A stretch of 64,000 nt of DNA. Origin: Otatea glauca (Eukaryota; Streptophyta; Magnoliopsida; Poales; Poaceae). Below, piece by piece: positions 46,930-57,855 of this stretch. The notes below the pieces were generated by a model. That model ran no database searches, was not told where the DNA came from, and saw only the letters and a list, made by a program, of their open reading frames with translations. The DNA is taken from positions 8,547,760-8,611,759 of the forward strand of contig CM070727.1 in the NCBI GenBank assembly GCA_036346275.1. The letters run 5' to 3'. Each line of letters starts with the position of its first letter. Within the stretch, counting starts at the first letter, position 1. The translations under genes and the position numbers were made by a program.

Positions 46930-47337
46930 AGGTGCGTTTGCTCGGGTGAACGAGATTGAACGGAATGGGATGATACAATATGGATGGAATGATCTTGGAT
47001 AAGATAGTACGGAGAGGATGTTTGGTTGTCTGAATGGAATGATACATGATTTTGTTTGATTGCTTGGATGGAATGGTACAGGATGGTACGAGATGATGTT
47101 GGTTGGATGGATAAGGTTAGTATGGTAAACTTTATCACTAGTGGTACGGGATGGTACAGGATGGTTCAACCAATTTGGAGATACGGGATGATACAACATA
47201 TTTGAAGAATATTCTTAGAATCTGTACCACTTCGTCCCGTACAAGGTGGTTCCATACACTCAACCAAACGCATGTATCAAAATCTATCTTGTACCATTCC
47301 ATCCCATTCATTCTCGTTCATCCAATCAAACGCAAGG
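46930..47337. mobile_element. Tourist-like (PIF/Harbinger) MITE (408 bp)
   Basis: TTA duplications flank it (46927-46929 and 47338-47340). The left end is AGGTGCGTTTG and the right end, reversed, CCTTGCGTTTG, followed on both sides by GAACGAGA(T/A)TGAA and GGAATG words. The whole element is AT/GG-rich with GGATGG(T/A)AC repeats and can fold on itself. Confidence 0.75.
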
Positions 47338-47340
47338 TTA

Positions 47341-48760
47341 ATTTCCACCCGACGTGGTTCAAACGGATGAGTCTAGTCTCAGACTCTCAGCTCGCAAGGA
47401 CACAAACCGGCCGGCTGTCTTCCCAAACCCCAAGGTTGGTTCGTTCTAGAAGTTACCTCGCGTTCCTCCGTCAGCGCGCGGCCTGACTTCCTCCGTGCAT
47501 GAATGAACCGGCGATATCCAATTCAATAAGCTTGACAAATTCAAATGCATCTTGTACAATCCCTCTAGTAACAAATTCTTATCCCTTTGTTGACTTGATC
47601 CCTGTATTTCTGTTGTAGTTCTGGTAAATTACAAGGACATACGCATGATTCTACACAACTGGACAACATGAGTAGTGGGATTCTTGTTGAGGAGATGTCA
47701 TAGCTGTCGTTATTAGTTACCATTGCAGTCTGCACGCGGCTTCATATGTGTATGTGCGTCTGTTGCGTTTGGACCTTGATTATCTTCAATCTATTGTTAA
47801 ATCTCATGTTAACACTATGATCAACATGCACGTCACGGCTGACGGCAAGTGTGATATGCAATCGGTTGGCAAAGCAAACTTGATCGTTCAGCATATATAG
47901 CACGCACTTGATGGAATAATTTGGTCCTTGTTACACAACCAATTTAAACAGAAGAAAGCCTATACAAAAAGTTTATACAGAGTTTCCGTGGAGTACAACT
48001 GTCAAACCCACTTATCTGAATGCATGTTCAGGACAAGTGAATAAAAAATGTCGCTCCTTCACGGTCATCTTCTGGATGATATCCTTGTCAAACACCCTAA
48101 GAACCTTCTTCAGAGTTGTAACATTTGACTAATAAGGAGCAGCCTTGAACCATACATTTCAATAGGCTAATCAAAGGCTGGGGGTGCAACTGCAACGGTC
48201 AATGACGACCGATCCATCTGGTCAATTCAGCTCAGCGGTTAGCCCTGGGAAATGGAACGGAAAGAATAGGAAGAAGCTAAAGTAAAGCAGAATACACAAA
48301 TGCTACGCTTTCGACGGGCAACATCCACGTGTTGGCGCGGAGCTGCGCACCTCCGCCGATCCTTCGTTAATCGCATTCGGCTGACGGGCTGAGGAACGGG
48401 AAACCCACCAGATTCTCCGCCTAACCTACCGCACTCGTACCACCTCCCATAAATTTGTCTGTAGACACAAACAGCCGGCCACGTGCATGTTCTCTTTCTA
48501 AACAGTGCTTCAATAATATAGGTTACACAAATCTTGAAGCAAACGAAGAGGTAAATAATCATCATCTACCATTCATTTATACTTTAATATTTATGCAACT
48601 GTTAGAAGAAAAAACATTGAAACACCTCTCTTTCTAATATTCATTCCTTTCAAAGGGACTTTTCCATTTTTGTTCTAGACAGTTATTTAATATAGTAGAT
48701 TGATATTTTTTTTATGAATATCCATATCTCACATTTAAAGTGATGAAATATATTATTTTT
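47341..48760. other. Intergenic, possible small coding remnant
   Basis: On the minus strand 48020-48120 reads LKKVLRVFDKDIIQKMTVKE, which looks protein-like but is too short to assign. Nothing else is supported. Confidence 0.3.
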
Positions 48761-48977
48761 AAAAGAGCAAATTGTACCGCAGCCCTCAAAATTTGTGAGG
48801 TTTTGCCATTGCATTTTACTTTCTCAGCCCCTCGAACTTATCACGTTTACACAGCATCTACATTTGTCCATCTGCTAATGGAAAAACGTGAGATGTTGTC
48901 CTTCTTTGCGGGTGAGGCGACGCTGGCTGCTAACATGAAAGAGAGAAGGTAACGGGCAGCTCGAAGCTGTCTCCCTC

Positions 48978-51590
48978 TGTAATACCTAGGTCTATTGATA
49001 TGAATGATCACGTGGTCTATGTAGAGCGGTTGCAGGATTAATTTCATATTACTTGTCTAAAGTGAGTTATAGTAGTATATAATGCATATTGGTCTAAACA
49101 TATTATACGAATCAAGGACAAAAGTGTAAGTGAGGTGCTATGTATGTGTGAGCCTACTCCACGGTGGCTAGGTTTTGAGCAAGTTTTGGATCAAGGTATT
49201 ACTGATGGTATCAGGGCATCAACCTTCATTGCATGGGCACGTGTGGGACAAGGGCGCGGGCTATGTTCCTGGCGCGTGTGGGCGAAGCATGGTATGGCAC
49301 ATGCGCCGGCATTGGACACATGGACATGTACCGAGGGGTGGTTCTGAGTATCTACCACGTATACAGTGTACTGGCGAGGGCGTCAACCTTTAAGGGGGGT
49401 GATCAGTGTAATACTCTGGCCCATTAGTATGAAGGCCTATGTGGTCCATATCGAGTGATGGTGGGGATTAGTTCTATATTACTTATCTAAAATGAGTTGA
49501 AATAACATATAATACCTGTTAAGTCTAAACGTAGCACCTTCGGATTATCCGGGTTAACCCTTTTACATTAAGCGAGAAAGAAAGTGTAAGTAGGGTGCTA
49601 TGCATGTGTGGGCCTACCCCCACGATTAGAGGTGGGCATCGGGTTGGGCTTTTTTTTTGGGCCGGCCCGAGGTACGGAGGGCACGACATGGCCCAAGGCC
49701 CAGCCCAGTATGACGATGAATGGGCCATGTCGGGCCTGAGAACTGGGCATGGCGGGTGGCATGGCCCGGCACGCCCATTTGGGCCGTGCTCGTGCCGTCA
49801 TGGCACGACAGTGCGTTCGTGTCGCGGCACGGCCCGCAGCACGATGGCACGCCTCGGCACAACAGACCTACTACGGGCCCACAGCAGGGCATGGAGGTGG
49901 GGGAGAGGAGGCGGAGGTGGTACGGTACCTACTGTCGCGTCGAGCCCGAGCCGTGCTGCGCCCTTGCAGCCCCGTGTCCTTGTCGCGTCGCCCTCTCCCC
50001 TTGCCATGCCCGTGTCCTTGCCACGTCGTGCCCGTGTCCTTGCCGTGTCGTGCCAACCTCCTTGTCGCGCTGTCGCCCTCTCCCTGCATTGTGACTGTGT
50101 CCTTGCCACTCCCGAGGTGGAGGGGAGGGGTGGAGGAGGATCGGGAGGTGGAGGGGAAGGGAGGTGGCCGGAGGAGGAGGCTAGGGCGAGAGAGTTGGAG
50201 GGGGAGGCCCGGGCGAGCAAGGAGGAGGGGGCGGCGAGTGAGGGGATGGGGCAAGGGGGAGCCGACTGGAGAGGGAACAGGAGGGGAAGATGGAGGTGGA
50301 GCCGAAGAGCGCGGAGGGGAGGGAGCCGGAGGGTAGTCGGAGGGCACAGTCAAGCGGATATGGGGGGAAGGGAAGGCGAAGGGGGTGAGGGAGGCGGCGG
50401 GGCAGAGGGGGTGACGGGGAGGTGGGCCGGCGGGGCAAAGGGGGGAGAGGAGGCAGGGCGGCGAGGAAGCACCGAGAGGGACAGAGGAGGCAAGGAGGCG
50501 CAATCTCGGCCAGGGAAAATGAAGGGAGAGAAGGGAAAGAAAAAGGGAAAAGGAAGGAAAAGAAACGAAAAAAAGAAAAGGAAGGGAAGAAAAGAAAAGG
50601 GTGAAAAAGGAAAGAAAAGGAAAAAAGAAAAGGGAAAAAGATTTATATTGTTACGGTGGAGCACACATGCATCAAATCTCCAAGAGTGAAACAAAACAAG
50701 TAAGATGAACTTAATTATGTTGTTTGTACACTCATCACAAGACACATGACATACTTTACAAGTCACTTGATTCCCTATAGCCATGACAGCGTGCAAAGAA
50801 GGAACAGAGAAGTATTGAAAGAAGAAGAGGAGGAAGCTAGGAGAGGTAGGTGCAGCAATTTGATGATGGCTTCTTGACTCACATGAGGGGTACTAGAAGC
50901 CAACTAAATCACTGTCATGCAGCATCTCTCTCTCACACACACCTCACCCTCTTCTCTCTCTCCTTCACCCCTCGCTAGCTCATCGTTGAGAGAGATTGAG
51001 AGAGAGATAGCTGAGAGAGATGGGCGAGAGAGAGGGGGCAATGGGTGAGAGAGAGTGAGAGAGACAAGCAAGAGACACAAGAAAGAGAGAGGGAGAGCTG
51101 AGAGAGAGCAACGTGCGAGAGAGAGAGAGCTGAGAGAGATGGGCGAGAGAGACGAGTGAAATAGAGCAGCTTCTTGCAATGTATAAGTCTTTGTACTAAG
51201 GAGCATCGTGTACTCACGCAAGTACTGCAATATCACTCTGTACCTTTTCAAGAATGAATAAAATTTAGTTCATTTTCTCCTAATATTTGTGCCCACTGCC
51301 TCAGCTTCGTGAGTCTTCGGTTCCTTTCTTCTCGTCGCCATAGTGCAAATGGGCTGGGCCTAGGATGGCACAGCACGAAACAAGCATGAAACGCACATGG
51401 GTCGTGCCTGGGCTAGTCGAAGGCGAGCCGGGCCAGCATAGCATAGCACAACAGGCACGACGGGCTGTCACGGATCGGCACAGTTTAGGTATGAAGCACG
51501 ATGGGCCCATGTCAAGCCGGCCTCGCATGGCACGACGCCCACCTCTACCCACGATAGACTAGGTTTTAAGCTAATTTTGGACCATGGTGT
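48978..51590. repeat. Tandem duplication, unit about 430 bp, second unit split by a hAT
   Basis: TGTAATAC, CTTGTCTAAA/CTTATCTAAA, GGTGCTATG(T/C)ATGTGTG and GGTTTTGAGC/GGTTTTAAGC recur in the same order starting at about 48978 and 49406. The second unit resumes at 51556 after the hAT (49627-51547) and its target copy. Confidence 0.75.
49627..51547. mobile_element. Non-autonomous hAT element with GGCACGGC subterminal repeats and purine-rich core (1921 bp)
   Basis: An exact 8-bp duplication CCCACGAT flanks it (49619-49626 and 51548-51555). The ends are TAGAGGTGGGC and its inverse GCCCACCTCTA. Both subterminal zones are full of GGCACGAC/GGCCCGGCACG words. The core 50100-50640 is almost pure G/A on the + strand, and 50930-51160 is a GAGAGA-rich stretch. 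The long open frame 49595-50689 is a product of this composition. No transposase. Confidence 0.92.
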
Positions 51591-52215
51591 TACACCACAC
51601 CGAACCTCTTGCTACTCCTCCCTTTCCCCTCAAGGCCCCAACTAGAAGCAAAGCTCCATGTTTGTTTCTCTTCTCCAAATCCCGTCCAAAATCAAAGAAT
51701 CAAGCCCTACATGTCATGTTGTTACATTCTTCGACATCCAAGCATTCCACCCATCCAAGTATTTTCGGCATGCATATGCTTTTGAGTTTGAATAGAAGGA
51801 TGAGGAGCTGCAGCATGAGCTGGATGGTGGCAATAAGCGGTTGAACCATGTGGATGGCATCGAGTAACGGTAGGCGCATGTGTGCACTGAAGTGTGGTAG
51901 CGGTGAGGCCCGTGCTGCGTGAAGTGGTAGGGCAGTGGCATGGTAAGGGCTTGGGGCGTCGACGACAACGTGACCCGGTGAGGTCAACAACGACAAGGAC
52001 GATGACGGTTGCCGATGAGGACTACCATGGTTACTTCCCAAATTCGCCATTGATTCAGTTCCTCATCGTGTTGAATCTGAAACCCATCTCCTTCAATCAC
52101 CCCTCTCGCCGTGGAGCACCACGACATGCTCTTCCCCATCACCATGGGCCCAAACTTCGTTGGCGCTTCACCGCTACCCTCGTCTCCAGTGGCTGACACC
52201 CCTAGCATCACCATG

Positions 52216-55090
52216 CACTACTACAAAAAGGCTTATATTAGACCCTTTATTACTGATGGTTTTGGTAAACCGTCTGTGATAGTTAATCATCATTTACGGT
52301 TTTAGCCAAAAATCGTTAGAGATGACTACCATTGACATCACTGACGGTTTTTAGCTAAAACCGTTAGTGATGTGAGCCTCATCGTTGATGCTTTTAGCCA
52401 AGAACCGTCAATGATGACTACCATTTACATCACTGAGTGATGAGAACTCACATCATTGATGGTTTTTTGAAAAACCATCAGTGATGACTACCATTCACAT
52501 CATTGACATTTTTTGCATAAAACCATTGGTGATGTGAATTCTCATCACTGACACTTTTAGCCAAAAATCGTCAATGGTAGTCATCACTAACGGTTCTTTG
52601 TTAAAACTGTCTGTGATGAGAATTTTCTAGAAATAAGTACAGAGAGCCCTGACCCAGTTAGTGTTTTTAGGGTTTCCTGAGCTATTTTTGAGGTGACTGC
52701 GATTGAGAGGCGATCTGGTGAAAGGAAACCATGAATTTGGAAGAGTGATTGTAGATCCTTTTGTTTTTGGTGATCTAAGGTTATTAATTGATTATGATTG
52801 TATTATATTGAAGATCTATCTTGGTAAGGAGGGAATTGAAGATGGTTTAGATCTAGCTTGGTGTAGATCCATTTGTTCTTTATGATCTAAAGTAGTAATT
52901 AGTTCTAATTGCATTATACTCGAGATGTAGCTAGCTACGTAAAGAGAGAATTGAAGATGCTAAGTTTAAATGTAGCTTACATAAAGATCCATTTGTTCTT
53001 TGTGATCTAAGAAGTTAGGTTGGTAAGCTTATATTTAGATTACAGGTATGTTTGCCATTGATGATATCCAGGTAATACATATGTTTGGAATGCTCTGTAG
53101 ATAGAATATGTTGGACGTCTTAGCTAATTGTGTACCGTTATGTAGGAGGCCACCCCGTGCAAGCTCCAAGTGAGACTTGCCGATAGCTCTCTTTCCCTGC
53201 AGGCTGGTTGGGGGTGCGTGTATCCAACCAGTGAAGGGACAATTGTTCACGGTCGCCCGGTAGCGTCAGGTTATGCGAAGGTCACTGTGGACTACGTACA
53301 TGAATCTTTCAAGCCTATTCCTCTGGAGATGCCCCCAAACGACGAGATCGTGACACTAGGAGATGTCGTTGACACATTTATCCAGTGATGCAAGAGTGAA
53401 ACCTTCATCGATGATCGTCCTCCAGCACCAGAGCAATATGTAGAACATGATCCATGCCCCGTTGTGCTATCGGAGCCACCAGCTACACCGAAGTGGGCCA
53501 CCAAATCGGCTATCGTACCCAGAGCATCAGTGAAGGCCGATACAACTCTTTGTGTCCACTCCTCTCCTGTGAAGACAACTAAATGTGGAAACGGAGATAA
53601 GGGGAAATCCAAACAAAAAAGCTGGCGAAAACACGCATAACGAGATCTCGATCAGCTTCAAGCATGAGCATCTTTTCAACCAATCGTTGGGGGGCTTCTT
53701 CACGGTCGACTTCAACGACTTATTCAATCTCTTCAACCTCGACGCCACGCTCATGAGATGTTGGACATTGTAAGTGTGTGCAATCACAGTCTATACATTC
53801 GTGTAATACTGATAAATATCATATAACTCCTTGCTTTTGTGTATATAGATACATGATCCTTGAAGCGAGAAGAAACAAAGAACCGATGGGTTTTCTCGAC
53901 CAACACATAGTATCGAGGCAAACAATGAACGAAAATTCTTGTTACATCGAGGATTACGTGATAGCGGCGTCGCTGGATCAACACGATGTAGAGTACATAC
54001 TTCTACCCTATAACCCATCGTAAGTGTTGCACTACCTGCATACTTTGATTTGTACTTTACACGCAACTCAATGTTAGGTTGAGTAACCATGGCGATGTTC
54101 CTGTGTAGGTTTCATTAGGTTCTAATTATATTTGAACCAAGAAAAAACTGAGTTAGCTACGTTGATTTCTTACATAAGGGCAACCACGACTTGAGGCTTA
54201 TCGGAAGACTACTCGACATGTAATCATGTTTCGTCTATAGATAGCTCTTTTGTAGCTCGTGGAATGACTGAGGCTAACTTTTTTGGAATCACATAGGGAG
54301 TTCAAAGTGTATAGACTTCGTGGAGGGCCACACAAGGACACGTCGAAGCCGAAACACGATTTTGACTTTTCGGTAGCTGCTAGTACACAATAATCCTATA
54401 TCACACCGTAATAATGTCTCTGGAACTAACTAATTATATTTTCGTAGTGTGCCCAGTAGGGACAGGGAAATAACCTATGTGCCTTCTATGTTAGCCATAA
54501 TATGTGAACCCTCGTCGGTACAAAGAAGATCAGCGATGCAACTACGTTGAAAAGGACCCATCTGGAGGCAATTCGAGAACACCTCCCTGACTTCTTGATG
54601 CGTGAGGTCATACATTCGAAAGGCACATTCCACGCTGCCTATTTTGTGAAACTTGAGCATTCTATTGGTTAATTTCTAAAGCTTGTGTGAATTTATGAAT
54701 TGTAATTGCGCATTCTATTGGTTAATATAATATTTGAGTTGATTTCTGAAATGGTTGTGTAATCTGTGATATAATCACCTTCTGATCTATTGGTTAATAT
54801 AATATTTGAGTTGATTTATAAAATGGTTGTGTAATCTGTGATATAATCAGCTTGTGATGTGTGTAATCTGCTTGTTTCAGAGGGCATGGCTAACATTTCC
54901 TGAGGCTAGCCAATAAACAGAAAAATATTCAACAGTAAAAAATAATATCACAAAATATTCCTTATACCACAGACGCTAGAACCATATGTGATACACCATT
55001 GTTATCACTGACATATGTTTACTGACGGTTCATAAAACCGTCTTTGATGACCTTTTAGAACTGTCTGTGATGGCTTTTTCTACAGTAGTG
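52216..55090 (+). mobile_element. CACTA (En/Spm) element, non-autonomous (2875 bp)
   Basis: Starts CACTACTACAAAAAG and ends CTTTTTCTACAGTAGTG, an inverted pair. An ATG 3-bp duplication flanks it (52213-52215 and 55091-55093). The left subterminal region (about 52250-52620) holds a series of hairpin-capable repeats built on CATCA(C/T)TGACGGTTTT and its complement, for example 52336-52372. The right end carries a few of the same words near 55000-55075. The internal coding remnants are listed separately. Confidence 0.95.
53140..54023 (+). pseudogene. CACTA-borne accessory protein remnant (DUF8039-like and Ulp1-protease-like parts)
   Basis: Pieces on the + strand: GYAKVTVDYVHESFKPIPLE and NDEIVTLGDVVDTFI (53260-53385), resembling the DUF8039 domain found in grass CACTA accessory genes; a basic linker; NDLFNLFNLDATLMRCWTL (about 53717-53773); and, after an intron-like gap, FLDQHIVSRQTM and DQHDVEYILLPYNPS (53848-54023), which resembles the segment just before the catalytic His of Ulp1-like C48 proteases. 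The catalytic residues themselves are not recognised after it. The transposase (TNP2) is absent. Confidence 0.6.
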
Positions 55091-55420
55091 ATGCCTAGGT
55101 GGTGCTCATGCGTCCGCTTCCACAAGCGGAGGTCATTGGATGCGACGCCGCGAACTTCATCCCGTTTGAGTCCGGTGGACTTGTCACCGCCCGTTCCAAT
55201 CATTTTCATTGTCCCTATCACCTCATGCCAACAAAAACATATTCATTTCCCCCAGGAACACGCCATTCTTGCATCTTCATTGGAGCTGCGCCAACGTAGC
55301 TTGCCGTGGTCTAGCCCTTGCCTCCTCTACATCGGCCATGAAAGAGAGATGAGAGAATCACGATGCTGTGCTAGCTCAACAATTCTGTTAGCAGACGATC
55401 GAATGTTGTTGTAGTGCAAA

Positions 55421-56127
55421 TAGACCTGGGCATCATACTGTGCCGGGCCGGCATGGCACGGGCATGATTAGTTGATCTAGATCGTGCCGTGCCACCACGG
55501 TCTAGCCCGTCGTACCATGTCGTGCCAGCCTGACTTGTCTCCAGCGAGCCTAGGCATGGCCCATTAGCACGTTGTGTCACGTTCATGCTATACCGACCTA
55601 GGCCTAGTCCATTTGTACAATTGTGAGGAGAGGAAAGGAGCCGAAGACGCACAGGACCAAGGTAGTGGACACAAATATTAGAGAAAAAAAGAACTAAATT
55701 TTATTCATTCTCTACAGAAGGCGTGTCGAGTTAGTGGTTGTTATCTACTCGTCGATTTCATTACGAACTACTAAACGCTACAGAAGACTAACTAGGCGCC
55801 TTGACTTTTAGCTTCCTGCACACGCTTGAAGCACTCGAACCGCCTTGTGCTTGTTGCATTATTGAGGCAGTTCTTCTTGCTTTATTTCTGCTACCAAACT
55901 TTTTATAATATTTATCAAAAACTATAAACAAACTCGTGTCAAAATGTGGTGTGCCTATGTCATGCCCGTCAGTCCTATAGCGTGCCGGGCCGACCCAAGC
56001 ATGACCCTTCGAGACTTGATGTGTCGTGCCCAACCTCTAGGTCCAACACGGCCGTGACAATCATGCCATTCCGGCCCAGTCTGTGCACATGCTTGCCGTG
56101 CCACGGGCTGGCCTGATATCCACACTA
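55421..56127. mobile_element. Non-autonomous hAT element, GGCACG type (707 bp)
   Basis: An exact 8-bp duplication AGTGCAAA flanks it (55413-55420 and 56128-56135). The ends are TAGACCTGGGCATCATAC and, reversed, TAGTGTGGATATCAGGCC. Subterminal GTGCCGTGCCA and GGCACGGGC words relate it to the element at 49627, but the core is different and shorter. Confidence 0.88.
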
Positions 56128-56612
56128 AGTGCAAATGGGGACAAGTTCAGGGGGTGTGGGAAAGTAAAATGTAGCTTTTAAGGGGTTGAGTGACACAACC
56201 TCACAAGTTTAGAGAGCTACTCTTGCCACTATTTTTTATATAAATATGTTCATTAAAAATATATAATTATTACATTATAGAAATGTTTTTTTATAACTAA
56301 TCTAGTAATACAATTTCATTTGACCAATCCAAATAGTTTTTTATGGAGTATATAAACAGTTAAAGTAAAAAAAAAGTTTTCAAGTTATACATTTTTTTAA
56401 CGGAGTGAGTACATCTTATTTAGCCTCAAATAAAAACTCCTTTGTGTGCCCTAGCCAAACAGAAAGCAACCAAGCACCTGACCCAACTCCGTAAGTAGCC
56501 CTTTTGGTCTTTTGATGTAAAAATCGCTTGCTAGAAGCCGCAACGAACTTGCGATGGATTTTTTAAGCTTTCCCGCTCCACGCTATCCACCTCTTCTCAG
56601 TTCTTTCTCACA

Positions 56613-56618
56613 TATAAA
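56613..56618 (+). promoter_or_regulatory. TATA box of the ATL6/31-like gene
   Basis: TATAAA lies 82 bases upstream of the ATG at 56695, predicting a transcript start near 56645. Confidence 0.6.
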
Positions 56619-56694
56619 CGCGTTGATCGATGGACAGACACTCCCACAAAGCCACCGCCCTCCGCTCGATCATTACCAATCAACACATTGATCG

Positions 56695-57855
56695 ATGGAA
56701 TCAGCACAAGACAAAAATGGCCTCCTCCTTCTCCTCCTCCTGCTCGCTGCCACCGGCTTCGCGGCGGCGCAGCAGGACCCACCGCCGCAGGGCTACTACG
56801 CGACCAACTTCAGCCCGTCCATGGCCATCGTCATCGTCGTCCTCATCGCCGCCTTCTTCTTCCTCGGCTTCTTCTCCATCTACATCCGCCACTGCTACGG
56901 CGACCGCGCCGACTACTCCACCAACCCACTCCCGCACGGCGCCACGGCCGCGCGCTCGCGGCGGCAGCGCGGAATCGACCAGGCCGTCCTGGAGACCTTC
57001 CCGACCATGGCGTACGCCGACGTGAAGGCGCACAAGGCCGTAAAAGGCGCGCTCGAGTGCGCCGTCTGCCTCAGCGAGTTCGACGACGACGAGAAGCTCC
57101 GCCTCCTGCCCAAGTGCTCCCACGTCTTCCACTCCGACTGCATCGACACGTGGCTCGCGTCCCATGTCACATGCCCTGTCTGCCGCTCGAACCTTTTCCC
57201 CGACCCCAACGCCCCGGCTGGCGATGTGCCAGCTGAGCTGTCGACTCCCGCTCCGCAACCGCAGGAAGTGCCACCGTCGACGTCTCCAACGGCGGCAGAG
57301 CCAGGGCTGGCGGCCGTCGTCATTGACGTGGAGGAGACCGAGGAGCAGAGGATCATAAGAGAAGAGGCAGACGAGTTAATGCGCATCGGCAGCCTGAAAC
57401 GCGCGCTGCGTTCCAAATCCGGCCGGGCGCCTGCACGGTTCCCGCGTTCGCACTCCACGGGGCACTCGCTCGCCGCGCAGGCCGGCGCCGAGAGGTTCAC
57501 GCTGCGGCTGCCCGAGCACGTGCTCCAGGAGGTCGTCGCGGCGGGAAAGCTGCAGCGGACGACGAGCCTCGTCGCGTTCCGTGCCGGCCGCCAAGGCAGC
57601 ACGCGCCGTGGCCTCAGACCCGGCGGCGAAGGCAGCAGCCGCGCCGGCAGGAGCATCCGGCTGGGCCAGTCCGGCCGGTGGCCGTCGTTCTTGGCGCGGA
57701 CGTTCTCTGCGCGGCTCCCGGCGTGGGGGTCGAGGTCGACGCGGAGGGGCGATGGGGACGCGTCGAGCAAGGGCGGCAAGGCGGCCGGCGCCGGCACCGG
57801 CGGCAAGTCAGTGGAGTGCAACGACCAGGCATGCGCGCTCGGACAACGTGTTTGA
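56695..57855 (+). CDS. ATL RING-H2 E3 ubiquitin ligase, ATL6/ATL31-like (386 aa)
   Basis: Membrane-anchored E3 ligase; related ATL6/31 proteins act in carbon/nitrogen signalling and defence in Arabidopsis (family knowledge, not shown here). Seen here: a signal peptide, residues 1-25 (LLLLLLLLAATGFAAAQ); a transmembrane segment about 43-65 (MAIVIVVLIAAFFFLGFF); the GLD-type motif RGIDQAVLETFP (92-103); and the RING-H2 with C122, C125, C141, H143, H146, C149, C160 and C163, spacing C-x2-C-x15-C-x1-H-x2-H-x2-C-x10-C-x2-C, plus the E2-contact Trp in DTWL and Pro in CPVC. The C-terminal half holds RFTLRLPEHVLQEVV and basic Ser/Arg-rich stretches, shared with the ATL6/31 group. No introns. It belongs to a different ATL subgroup than the gene at 37224. 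Confidence 0.95.
   Translation: MESAQDKNGLLLLLLLLAATGFAAAQQDPPPQGYYATNFSPSMAIVIVVLIAAFFFLGFFSIYIRHCYGDRADYSTNPLPHGATAARSRRQRGIDQAVLETFPTMAYADVKAHKAVKGALECAVCLSEFDDDEKLRLLPKCSHVFHSDCIDTWLASHVTCPVCRSNLFPDPNAPAGDVPAELSTPAPQPQEVPPSTSPTAAEPGLAAVVIDVEETEEQRIIREEADELMRIGSLKRALRSKSGRAPARFPRSHSTGHSLAAQAGAERFTLRLPEHVLQEVVAAGKLQRTTSLVAFRAGRQGSTRRGLRPGGEGSSRAGRSIRLGQSGRWPSFLARTFSARLPAWGSRSTRRGDGDASSKGGKAAGAGTGGKSVECNDQACALGQRV

Larger units (their letters stand above)
48767..56235. mobile_element. Outer inverted-repeat element (MULE-like?) invaded by three DNA transposons
   Basis: About 48767-48885 is an inverted, diverged match of about 56235-55390 with the hAT at 55421-56127 removed: shared words include TTGTGAGGTT, CATTTTACTTTC and TCTGCTAA in the same order. 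The arms are about 125 bp, long for a TIR, which suggests a Mutator-like element. The exact ends and 9-bp target duplication could not be fixed because the flanks are AT-rich. No transposase was recognised inside. Confidence 0.5.

Noticed and set aside
49595..50689. 364-codon open frame
   Set aside because: It runs from host sequence into a non-autonomous hAT and encodes low-complexity Gly/Arg/Glu/Lys sequence caused by the purine-rich tract.
56630..57025. ATG and long overlapping frame upstream of the ATL6/31-like start, as a possible uORF
   Set aside because: The TATA box at 56613-56618 predicts a transcript start near 56645, downstream of this ATG. The frame is a Ser/Thr/Arg-rich shadow of the GC-rich CDS.
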